From Nipponacmea schrenckii (taxonomy: Eukaryota; Mollusca; Gastropoda; Lottiidae), in NCBI GenBank assembly GCA_030562195.1, contig CM060203.1:1750208-1814207 (forward strand): a stretch of DNA of 64,000 bases. The letters are read 5' to 3'. A program made the position numbers and the translations under genes. Below, in pieces: positions 13,626-25,100 of this stretch. How positions within the stretch are numbered: position 1 is the stretch's first letter; every line of letters begins with the position of its first letter. A model generated the notes under the pieces. That model was not told the origin of the DNA. It searched no databases and was given only the letters and a program-made list of their open reading frames with translations.

Positions 13626-14186
13626 ATCCGTCAAAGCAGTAAAAATATTTCATTCCGAAACAATTTTACTCAAGATATGCTTAAAATGGCCAATTCTTTT
13701 AAAAAAATACTACAAAGAATGGCTTCCGTTTACGTTATAAATGTATTAAATTATATTTCAGAACGATCAAAATTATATATTAGTTTGAAATTTTGCACCT
13801 GTCCTAACCGTTTGTCTGAATGGTGGAAATAAATAACGTCCAAGGGAAGATTTCGATACAGTATCATCAACAAAGTGCGCTCTTGGTCATGATACATGGA
13901 AGTTGCTTTTGAAGGGATGCAGAAGAAAATCAAGTCTTGTTGAAGTCGATGTCCAGTTAAAATTAATGCAATGGACTAAATATGAAGACAAAGAAATATC
14001 CATTGCTAAATAGAAACCAAAGTAGAAAGGATATGTTTTTGATACGAATTGTTATTTATTGTTACCATAAATTTACTATGAATATATATTGGAGACTCCA
14101 CTGCGGGTGGAACTGGAAAAGGGAGGAAACCACTGAAAGCCCTTTTGACTAATTTTCCTTACCGATTGAAGAGTTCCAAAATAGCC

Positions 14187-14197
14187 AAAATGGCGGC
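14187..14197 (+). promoter_or_regulatory. YY1-like motif just upstream of the IAP gene
   Basis: AAAATGGCGGC matches the YY1 core consensus, which in animals often sits at transcription starts. It lies about 90 bp before the chosen IAP ATG (14288). No transcript data are available, so its use as a promoter element is inference. Confidence 0.35.
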
Positions 14198-14287
14198 TTT
14201 GTTGTTATAATTTTATCTGTTTATCGTTCAGTTTTGTTAGTTTTGTTGGATTTAAGGATTAAATTTGATAAAATATCGTTAAATTTG

Positions 14288-17200
14288 ATGATGTCAGAAG
14301 TGAATAGTGAAATGTCAAGCCTCAATTCCAGGATTGCATCCTTTAATTTGTGGATAATGCGTGATCAAGTTCGGCGTGACCATGTTGACAACTGTCAAAA
14401 CAATAAATTTTCACGTGTTGATTTAGAGTCTGCTTCATTTCTAAGTCTTGCTAGAGCTGGATTTTATTATTCAGATAAAGAAGGAGTGAAGTGTTTCTGT
14501 TGTGGTGTCGCATACAATGTCTGGGGTAAGGAATCTCCAGTGGCAGTCCACAGAATACTGAACATGAACTGTCCACTGCTTGATCCAGATAATCAGCATT
14601 CTTCAGCTGAAATACTGTTTCCGGTTCCAACATCCCAATCATCAACAGATTTAGGAACATCAAATCATTTTTGTAGTCCATCTCGACAACCATCTGATGA
14701 TGAATCCACACGAGAAAGTAGTCCATGTAATGCACAAACCAGGTCAGGTAATATCAATATGAATACCAGTGCTATTTCATACAGACCAAATGAAACACCA
14801 CCGACCAACACCTCAACTAATGTTGTTGATAACGCAGAATTTCAAAATGTCAGACGTAATTTATTTTTGGAAGGAGACGTTACTGAAACAAGACCAAGGA
14901 TACATAACTCAAAAACAGAAATAACCTAAATTTTCACATTGTACCAAGACGTTTTATGGATCACAGTGCAGAGTTCACAGGGAAAATTATCCACCCTAAA
15001 ATTGGAGAGAAGAAATCTATGGTACGAGAATCTATAAGATTGTTGACTTTTCCCGATCCAACTGATGAAAAATCCGAGGAATGGGCGAAATTGGGTTTTA
15101 GATATTATGGTGAGGAAGAAGATCGTGTTCAGTGTGTTTATTGTGGAGGTCAGGCCTCATTTCATGAAAACAATATCAGGAATATTCATCAAAGAATCTC
15201 ACCTAAAGGAAGATACCAATGTCCTATGGTCAGTGGAATTGATGTAGGGGACGTAACTCGTGAATTAGAAGAACTGGTCAATAAAAAACTGTGTCTAAGA
15301 AACACTGAAGTGTCATGTGACCAGCGTAATTATATCCCATGTATCATCCTCAATTTAAAACTGTCAACAAACGGTTGGAATCATTTAAACACTGGCCTAA
15401 ACAATTTCAACAGACTAAAATTTAGTGGCTGAGGCAGGATTTTTTTCATACAGGTAATTATGATTATACGTTTAGATACTTAAATTTTTATTATCAGTGA
15501 TAATAGTCATTTAGTTATTTCTATTAACCTAGCACAGATTTCCTGCAATCACATAAGATATATTGATTTAAGGGCTTGTTTCACATTTGCTGACAACTTT
15601 GAAACTAGTTTAGTTGTTTTCTTGTAGGGACATCAGCTGAAAATAGTCATTGTGGAGGATCTGGTTAACATCTTTAGACCATAATTTTCAATTATTTGAA
15701 TTTTAAATGATCTATTAGTTTTGATGGTGGAAGTTTTCTCGATGTAACAGAAATTATTCAAATTAATGAAGGCAAACTATGTTTATTTAAGTCTACATGA
15801 CTTTTAAATTTCAGGTGTAGTTGATAAAGTTGTGTGTTTTTGTTGTGGTGTAGCTGTATTAGACTGGGAACGAACAGCCAATTCCTGGCAGCAACATGCT
15901 CGGGTTTCATCCACATGCCATTTTATTTTACACGAAAAAGGACCAGAATTTATCAGACAAATGGCAGCTATCCCGGTAAGATTTGACAATAATTTGTTTA
16001 TGTAATAATTAATAGTTTTTTGATGGTTAGTTATTTCTGAGAAATATTCATCTGTTGATGATATGGCTACAAATAGAAAGTTGATATTCACCTGATCTTT
16101 CAATCAGTAAGTGAACGTGGACTTCCTCAATCCAACAGAATCAAGGAATACAAATCCTCTTGTTCAATAGCCATCCTGGATCATTGAAGATAGACATGAA
16201 TAACAAAATGTAGAAACCATAAGCATTCGTCTTCCATTCCACTCACCAAGATAGTTGACATAGTTGTCAGTAACTACGTTTATTTCAAGATATTACATAA
16301 ACAGAATACAGTCACTGAACATAACCTTTATTGGTTTAAAATATAAATATATCTGTAAATTACGATTATCAGCTATATTGTTTCTATATAATTGTACCAC
16401 TGAATGGCACCTTTTAATATTACTTTTATTCTATATTACAGAAATTAGTAGAATTAGATCCATCAGTTACAGGTTAGTTTATAGATTTACTACAAACATC
16501 ATATTTAGTAGGTTCTTACTATAGATTTACTACAAACATCATATTAAGTAAGGTTCTTACTATAGATTTACTACAAACATCATATTTAGTAAGGTTCTTA
16601 CTATAGATTTACTACAAACATCATATTAAGTTAGGTTCTTACTATAGATTTACTACAAACATCATATTAAGTAAGGTTCTTACTATAGATTTACTACAAA
16701 CATCATATTTAGTATGTTCTTACTATAGATTTACTACAAACATCATATTTAGTTAGGTTCTTACTATAGATTTACTACAAACATCATATTTAGTTAGGTT
16801 CTTACTATAGATTTACTACAGACATCATATTTAGTTAGGTTCTTACTATAGATTTACTACAAACATCATATTTAGTAAGGTTCTTACTATAGATTTACTA
16901 CAAACATCATATTTAGTTAGGTTCTTACTATAGATTTACTACAAACATCATATTTAGTTAGGTTCTACTATAGATTTACTACAAACATCATATTAAGCCT
17001 GGTTCTTACTATAGATTTACTACAGACATCATATTTAGTTGGCTTCTTACTATAGATTTACTACAAACATCATATTAAGTAAGGTTCTTACATAAGATTT
17101 ACTACAGACATCATATTTAGTTAGGTTCTTACTATAGATTTCTACCCTTGACTAAAACACCGATATTAGTTGGTTCTTACTATAGATTTACTACAACATC

Positions 17201-20200
17201 ATATTTAGTTAGGTTCTTACTATAATTTACTACAACATCATATTTAGTTAGGTTCTTACATAGTTTACTACAAACATCATATTTAGTTAGTTCTTACTAA
17301 GATTTACTACAAACATCATATTTAGTTAGGTTCTTACAAAGATTTACTACATACATCATATTTAGTTAGTTTCTTACTATAGATTTACTACAAACATCAT
17401 ATTTAGTTAGTTCTTACTATAGATTTATACAGACATCATGGGTTAGTTAGGTTCTTACTATAGATTTACTACAAACATCATATTTAGTTAAGATTGTTAC
17501 TATAGATTTACTACAAACATCATATTTATAGTTCTTACTATAGATTTACTCATAGACATCATATTACGTTGGTTCTTACTATAGATTTACTACAACATCA
17601 GTATTTGTTAGTTCTTACTAAATGATTTACTACAACATCATATTTAGTTAGGTTCTTACTATAGTTTACTAGACATCATATTTAGTTAGTTTTCTTACTA
17701 TAGATTTACTACAAACATCATATTTAGTAGGTTCTTACTATAGATTTACTACAAACAATCATATTTAGTTAGTTTCTTACTATAGATTTACTACAAACAT
17801 CATATTTAGTTAGTTCTTACTATAGATTTACTACAAACATTATATCTTATAAAGGTTCTTACTATAGATTTACTACAGACATCATAATTATTAGGTTCTA
17901 CAAGTTTACTACAAACATCGATTTGTAACATAAGGTTCTTACTATAGATTTACTACAAACATCATATTAAGTTAGGTTCTTCTATAGATTTACTACAAAC
18001 ATCATATTAGTTAGGTTTCTAACTATAGATTTACTACAAACATCATTTTAAATATAGTTCTTACTATAGATTTACTACAAACATCATTTAGTAGGTTCTT
18101 ACTATAGATTTACTACAAACATCATAGTTAGTAATAGTTGTTACTATAGATTTACTACAAACATCATATTAGTAAGGTTCTTACTATAGATTCTACACAA
18201 CATCATAAACTGAACTAAAAACTCTGAAGTTGATTAGAATGGGGATTTAAATCTATTTTTTAAATTTGTAGAAATAAATAATAAATAGCCTGCTCGCTCC
18301 GAATTGGATGAACATTTGGACATCTATTCTCTATTAATTAAATATACATGTGATATAATAATAGAGTCTCTTCCTTTAGAACAATGCTGAATGTCTATTG
18401 TCAAATCTTAAGCCTAGGGAACATCTATTGTATTTCATTATCCTTCACTCCTCATCAGTTAAGTTTCATACCCCAGAAATCTAATCACTATAGATTTACA
18501 CACTCATTTATACTAAACTGAACTTCCTAATGAGGAGTTTATATCTAAGATACAACATGCAGTATGAGATGGTTCTGTAATAGAGATTGTACAGCATGAA
18601 ATTCTAGGTAACATCATGTTTTATGTCATGTTTTAATATTTCTAATACCATGGTTTTATATATTTCTAGAGCCAGTAAGAAATATTGGTGACCTAGTTGT
18701 ACCTGATCCCTACCCCTCAACTTTAACCAGAGATTTACTGACAGCTTATACATCATGTGGGTATTCAACACAACTGTTATTTCTCTTGTTGAACAATTCT
18801 TTTATCAAACTTGTGAGTATCATAACTCACTTTAACATAGATACTCAGCATAATATTAATTTTCTACTATAGTGCCCATATATTATACTTACATAATATA
18901 TACCTATTAGTAGTCTGTACAAGTTGACCATTACTTAGTGACGATCACACAATAGTAACTCATAGATTTATCAAACATCAATTTTTAGTATAGATGTCTT
19001 ACATATTTACTACAAACATCATATTTGTATCTTACTATAGATTTATCAAACTCTATTTAGTGAGGCCTTACTTAGTGACGTACAAACATCATAAACTGCA
19101 TAATAACATCTTTTCAGTTCACTATAGATTTATACAAATGTTTATGAGTTCTACATAATTACTAATACATCTATTTAATAGGTCTCTACTATAGATTTAC
19201 ACTAATGCTATGTAAATCTATATAGTTGGACCATCTATTAGTATTTACATAATTTACTACCATCATATTCAAGGTTTCGATACTACAGAAATCCTATTTG
19301 AGGTCTGTATAGTTTACCAGAAATCAAGAACTGAATAAGACTTCTCATTAAGAATGAATGTTATCAATATGGATTCTTATCTAATAAATGCATTGATATG
19401 AATAAAGAGATTGACAAGCTTAATTCTATTGTAAATCTAAGTTGAATGCATGTTTATATTCATGCTCATCAGTAAGTTTATAAAATTTCAAAGCCACCAA
19501 AAACTATGTGGAATGAACTAGTTGTAAACTACCTAATAGAGTTTATATACATAGAGATCATTCAACATGACAGCTAGATACATGATTAAATTTAGAACAA
19601 CTGTTTTGTCTTTTAAATCTAATGTTTTTTACAATAGAGATCATAATCATTGACAACTGATCTATTTCAAGCTACTAGTGCATTCTACAGAATTATTACA
19701 AGTAGCAATCTTAGCAAACTGAGTACCTAATATTAACAGCTACTGCTATTAAATTAAACTTTATTATAGTTGGCATATAGACAATAGAGATCTGATTTGA
19801 AGAGCATTACTGTGATACTATTTCACAACTGTTAAGTTTACTGAAGTTTGAGAAAAGGATAGAGTTTATTCATTTTACAGCAGGGGCAAACGTATAGATC
19901 TATTTAATGACCTTTGTACTGTTAATTGATAACTAGAGATCTTCAGAAATGTTAATTTAGTTGTATTCTTGAATTTGAAAAGTAAAATCTTCAGACAGCT
20001 AAGATCTATTTCAACTGTGTACTCTACTGAAGTTTGAACAATAGAATCTTCAGACAACTGATCTATTTCAGCTGTATCTCTACTGAAGTTTAACAAGTAG
20101 AGATCTTCTAGACAACTGATCTATTTCAGTCTGTGTTCTACTGAAGTTTGACAGTATTAACTGTTCTTTGTAATATCAGTGATGTGTTGAGTATTATTGA

Positions 20201-21624
20201 TAAATATTTATACTATTACAGGTGGTCGATATCCTGATGTTCCAATGTTAGAGGCTGCTGTACTGGCTGATGGACAGTTAAAGAAAAGGAAGACATTTGA
20301 TCTCAAGGATGATATTATTGAGAAGAACGCTAAACAGTTGGGTCAGATAGAGAAAGTCTTGACAACTAAAGACCAACAGATCAAGTCTACTGTATGTGAG
20401 ATTAACCAGAGACATTGTTTACAGTTAAATGATAAAGATTTGGAAATACTGGAGAAAGAACAATTAGTACAGCAGAAAGAACAAATAGTACAACAGAAAG
20501 AACAAATAGTACAACAGAAAGAACAAATCAGTACAACAGAAAGAACAAATAGTTCATCAACAAGGGCACAACTACATCAACATAGGACAACTCTCAATCA
20601 ATAGTAAAAATCAGAAACTAAATCATAAAGAACAGCAATTGTGTAAGAAAAATCGGGAAAATCTTCTGCTGACCTGCTCCAGACAACAACTACGTACTCA
20701 ATTACATGACAGAGACTTCAATCATCAATCAACAGCAAGAACTAAATTCTAGATTACAAAATGAAGTTATGCAGCACCAACAAAGGGAAGCTACTCTAAT
20801 TGAAGAGAGAAATGAATATTTGATTCTGTCCATGAAATAGAACAACAGAAACGAGAGGTTGAAGAAGAAATTAAACGATATGAAAAAGAGTTATCTTCCT
20901 TGTTAAATGAATACTCAAGGATTGAAGAAAAACAGTAAGTTAATTATTTGTTGATGATGAACTAAGGAGTAGTATACCATAAAATTGTGTTCCTTATTTA
21001 TATTTGAGAAATCATTTGCATCAGACCCAATTAGAGCATCAACACTTTATAGAAAATTGTAAAGTTGTTACGTATGTTGTGGATGTATATTATAATAGAC
21101 GTGACTGAAGACCTCCATAATATTGCAATGTGTACTTCTGAATTATGAATGAATATAATTTAATTTCTCTTATTCTGTTTCTCTGCACACCACCTACAAT
21201 CTGTTAATGATTTCTCAACAGTTAGAAAATACTGATCTGGGAAATTGAAATATTTTAGGTTTGGTACTCTTTTTAAGCCAGAAATAACCAAGATCATGTT
21301 GTCTGAATTAGGAATACCATTAAAGTATATTAGATAAAATTCCTTTCCTATATACATGTAGCTAGAATTTGGTGTCTTGAATATCTCAAGGAATATAGGA
21401 TGTGATATTGTATCTTATTTGTAATTTCAGGTAAGGGAGATAACACAGTAGAATCTGACTCCAGCAATATGTGTGTATTCTGTGTAAGTAAAGATAGAAA
21501 CATCATGTTTAAACCATGTAAACATATCTGTTGTTGTGAACAATGTTTACCAAACTTTAAAGGTAAACCATGTCCATATTGTAAAACTAATATTCAAGGA
21601 TGGCAGGTGGTTTTCTTGCCTTAA
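14288..21624 (+). CDS. Inhibitor-of-apoptosis protein: BIRx3, coiled coil, RING; frame broken in several places
   Basis: Exons: 14288-15453, 15815-15975, a 31-nt micro-exon 16442-16472, 18670 to about 18759, 20221 to about 20936, and 21431-21624. BIR1 (about 14330-14575) has CFCCGVAYNVW plus the later H and C of the CX2C-H-C zinc site. BIR2 (about 15025-15230) has CVYCGG with a longer H-to-C spacing. BIR3 (KRLESFKHWPK at about 15366, CFCCGVAVLDWE at about 15840) is split by an intron. The exon at 20221 encodes a Gln/Glu/Lys-rich coiled coil. The last exon is a C3HC4 RING (CVFC...CKHICCCEQC...CPYC). IAPs bind caspases or signalling partners through BIRs and ubiquitinate them through the RING. 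Apparent +/-1 frameshifts lie near 14.92, 15.336, 15.42, 15.443, 20.529, 20.72 and 20.82 kb, mostly in homopolymers. A noisy assembly or a recent pseudogene would both fit. The second ATG at 14291 or one at 14234 are alternative starts. Confidence 0.82.
15366..15975 (+). CDS. BIR3 domain of the IAP gene (two exons)
   Basis: The first half (to 15453) reads KRLESFKHWPKQFQQTK and then AEAGFF. The second (15815-15975) reads VVDKVVCFCCGVAVLDWE, WQQHARVSSTC and GPEFI. Together they follow the canonical type II BIR pattern (GxGFF, CX2C, X16 H, X6 C). Reading it needs two single-base corrections, at about 15419-15424 and in the T-run 15440-15446, plus one upstream in the C-run at 15336-15338. Confidence 0.85.
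16442..16472 (+). CDS. 31-nt micro-exon of the IAP gene
   Basis: It is preceded by TATATTACAG and followed by GTTAGT. It encodes KLVELDPSVT plus one base. Phases match on both sides: 15975 ends a codon, and the leftover G plus AG at 18670 makes Glu (EPVRNIGDLVV). The match in phase on both sides supports a real exon despite its size. Confidence 0.7.
16473..18215 (+). repeat. 41-bp minisatellite array in an IAP intron
   Basis: The unit contains GGTTCTTACTATAGATTT and ACTACAAACATCATATTT. There are about 42 copies. The array begins at the donor site of the micro-exon. Copies up to about 17.09 kb are regular; later ones carry many one-base losses and gains. Degenerate remnants continue on the far side of the next exon (about 18945-19325). 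Confidence 0.93.
18945..19325 (+). repeat. Degenerate continuation of the 41-bp array
   Basis: Fragments such as ACTATAGATTTA and ACAAACATCATA recur irregularly with many indels, which marks this as a decayed or poorly assembled extension of the 16.5-18.2 kb array. Confidence 0.6.
19890..20160 (+). repeat. Degenerate tandem repeat of about 55 bp upstream of the coiled-coil exon
   Basis: Words such as ATCTTCAGACAACTGATCT and CTACTGAAGTTTGAACA recur about every 55-60 bp, four to five times, with indels. The array ends about 60 bp before the 20221 acceptor. Confidence 0.65.
20221..20936 (+). CDS. Coiled-coil exon of the IAP gene with in-frame 21-bp repeats
   Basis: It starts GRYPDVPMLEAAVLADGQLK and then becomes Gln/Glu/Lys-rich. 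At 20462-20560 a 21-bp unit encodes the heptad KEQIVQQ four to five times, so the DNA repeat equals one coiled-coil turn pair. An extra C near 20529 breaks the frame; shifted reading restores KEQIVHQQ. Two more shifts are needed near 20.72 and 20.82 kb before KREVEEEIKRYEKELSSLL at the 3' end. Confidence 0.75.
21431..21624 (+). CDS. C-terminal RING-finger exon of the IAP gene
   Basis: It follows TAATTTCAG. The spacing is C-X2-C-X11-C-X-H-X3-C-X2-C-X8-C-X2-C, ending GWQVVFLP and TAA at 21622-21624. This is the E3-ligase RING found at the end of IAP proteins. Confidence 0.92.
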
Positions 21625-21740
21625 AACTGACATCATTTTTTGTTTTTGTGTATTATGTTTACATTCTAAAGAAGATATATTGCATATCCAGGGCAGTTTA
21701 AAAATGTAACATGAGTGGTCTGCTCTATACTAGGAAGTAT

Positions 21741-22113
21741 AAGTAAGTAATCAACACAATATAGTCTAGTCTGTATAGTTTCTATTACTATTTATTCTAC
21801 CTATAAATAAAGTGGACTGTTTGATAATGTTTTTAGGTAGTTAAGTAGTAATCAACACAATATAGTCTAGTCTGTATAGTTTCTATTACTATTTATTCTA
21901 CCTATAAATAAAGTGGACTGTTTGATAATGTTTTTAGGTAGTAGTAAGTAGTAATCAACACAATATAGTCTAGTCTGTATAGTTTCTATTACTATTTATT
22001 CTACCTATAAATAAAGTGGACTGTTTGATAATGTTTTTAGGTAGTGTAAGTAGTAATCAACACAATATAGTCTAGTCTGTATAGTTTCTATTACTATTTA
22101 TTCTACCTATAAG
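21741..22113 (+). repeat. 102-bp tandem repeat downstream of the IAP gene
   Basis: Four copies with periods of 101, 103 and 102 bp share TCAACACAATATAGTCTAG, at 21751, 21852, 21955 and 22057. The last is truncated. It may lie in the 3' UTR. Confidence 0.92.
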
Positions 22114-25100
22114 AGAAGTTCAGAGCGTGTGTTTGTGTTTTAATTCTGTCTTGGATGTATATATCTCTTTGCTTCACTTTAAACCCATACCCAGAGGTTT
22201 TAATAAAATATCATGATTATAGATATATATTTTTCTGTTTCTGTTATGGAATATTTCATTTGTTTTCATCTTATTCTGATCTCTTCTGTTATTTACAACT
22301 CTTCTTTCTCTTTCTCTGTCCATATTTCTTCACCTTTACATTTCATATCTATCTCTATGCATACTTTTCTTTCTTATTTGGAATTGCAAACTTTCAACTA
22401 TTCAATTATATAGACAAGTATTTCATCTTTGTATCTATTTTACTATTTATATAATGATATTAATAATCCATTTGACCATTTATTATATATTTGATTAAAT
22501 AGTAAATAATATAAATAGTGCTAATATTGAAGTGATGTAGTCACCTAAATCTTTATAAGTTGGAGTACTGCTAATGATAAAGGGAGGTAATCCAATTAGT
22601 TTAAGATAGAGATCTAGTGGACTATACACCTTTAATAATAATTGTTATTTTATACTATATTTATTACAGGCATATATTAGTGCTATGTTTCATTCTTTTA
22701 TATTTTTACATCATACATTATTGTATATAATTTTAACTTTGTTTATATGTAAATTTTAATAACTGCCTAAGAAGAAAGTCCATTCTAGATCTATGCTAAT
22801 GACTGCCAATTACTGTTCTTCACTGCAGTGAAAGATATCAGCAATAGTTTATAGTGCAAATAGAAGAAAACCATCCACCTTTACCACCAAGAAATTTTGG
22901 TTTTTGGGCAGCAAACTTAATGTATAGTACCTAAATATTTGTAAATACTATATACTTAAATATTTATCATACATAACTGTTGTTTTTATATATTTGCACA
23001 ATTTTTATTTCATAATATTTATATAATGCTGCATTTACACTTTTTGTAAGTTCAATTTGATATACACATACTAAACAATTGTTGATCATAGAAATTTGTG
23101 AAGGTATGTATTTTAAAACAGGGGGAGGTAATTCCAATATAGTGCCATATTTGTATATTTTGATACTTATAAAGTATATCTTTATTATTACCACATAATC
23201 TATTTCATTTTTCATTATTCTATTGTTAGTCATTTAAAAGTTGTCATTGAATTGATGAAAATGGTATTTCTTAAATAATAAGTTCAGATTACATTATTAC
23301 TGCATATATATTGGAAATTTACATTTTCACCATTGTATTGTTTATCATTTGTTTTAGATTTAGTTATATGATAACATATTTTGATTCATTAGTTCATTTT
23401 ATCAACATGACTTTTAAGTTTGTATTCAATTCATTCATAAATTTGTATTTCATTTGATAAGCATTTATTTCTCTTTCTACATTACATTTTACATATATTT
23501 TATGTTTTATGTATTTTTCGGAAATAATGCTTTAGTAATGGTATAAGTAAACTGATTGAATATTTAAGATAGTCAAAAATAAGTTTTTAAATTTTTCAGA
23601 ATATAGTTTAATTTTAGTCATATTTTAAGTTGATTTGTGCATTTAAAAGTATTTCATATATATGATACTTGAATGGCATTTCATAGTTGGTACATATAAC
23701 ACAGAGTGAGTCTTTATGGATTACAATTATTGTACAATACAACAATACAATCCATCAAGACTTCCTCTGTGTTATGTTATATATAATTTGTACAAATGTA
23801 GAATATATATATTATTTTTTCTTATTATATTATTTTTTAGAATGTAAGATTTAAAATTAATTGTGTTCTAATATCATTGTTTTATTTGATTCATTCTCTA
23901 TCTCTTCTCTCAAACACCCCCCCCCCCCAACCGACCGCACCCTCTTCATGTTTATAAGTCTTTACAGTTGATGAAAATTTTAATAAAAACTGTATATTTA
24001 AAGCAATATTTGAGTTTACATGATCAAATCATCAAGTCATTGTCCAAATAAATTGAACAACCATTTTTCATGTTTCAAATAATTCTTATATATTTAAAAG
24101 AATATTTTGTTTATGTTCATTTTCCCATTTTATATCAGTCGATTCTTTTTAAACAAAAACCATGGTTCCAAACTATTTAACATAAAATCATATATTTTAC
24201 TCTTTCTTCATTCTTCATCAATATCATTATGAAAATGCTGAATTGTTTTTGAAAATGAATTGGAGTTTTATTGAATTGTTATTTAGTCAGTAGTTTAGTT
24301 ACAACATTTGAGAAAATAAATAATATATAAATAAAAAAGTGTGTATAAAATCATAGGTTTGCAGCTTGTATTGAACTTTACTTCAATTATTTCGCTTCCA
24401 CATTTACGGGGAGAAACCAGGCCTATTCTGAAAACAGGGGACTTAAATCTTTCGTTTTATGCAATTTGAAAGAGTATAAATTTCGGCAAAAGATTGCATT
24501 GCATTCTGGGTTCTTTTGGGGTGGGGCTTGGGTTCAGGTCTTATTAAAAATCTAAAAGATCTTTTTATCATTTAAAAGTGAAAATGTTGTTAACTTTGGT
24601 CTGAATCTTTTAAAAATGGTCTGAGTTGTCTTGTTCTCAAATTGTCCGGATTCCCCCTATAAAGTATCACGTGACGTGTGAATCATTTATTTTTTGGGGA
24701 GGTCATATTAAGTGATATCCGCAAATAAAGTATTTGTTACATTATTCGATTAAAATAATTCTCAAAAAGTGAAATATAATTGGATTGGAAAAGTTTTATA
24801 AGTTCGGTAGAAAACCATTTTGGTTTAGAGGCTAACAGTCCGCCATGTTTAGGTGTAAAGTTTAGAAACTTTTGTTTACTTTATGAAAATAGTTTTCAAT
24901 TCAGCTAAAAACGTTAAAATATTGTTGACAGTGGAGCGAATTCGTTGTGCGTAGGTATGACATCTTATTTCCATTAGATATTTTATATAATTCGAACGTT
25001 TTAATGGTACAGTGATCGGGAGAACCCGAAAAAAAATTGTCGGATTCTTGCTTGGTTTGTTGTTCTACACAGTAAAGAGTCACACCTCTGTTACACTGTC

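Noticed and set aside
22155..22454. 99-codon Phe/Tyr/Leu-rich frame
   Set aside because: T-rich low-complexity DNA gives such frames by chance; no domain is recognisable.
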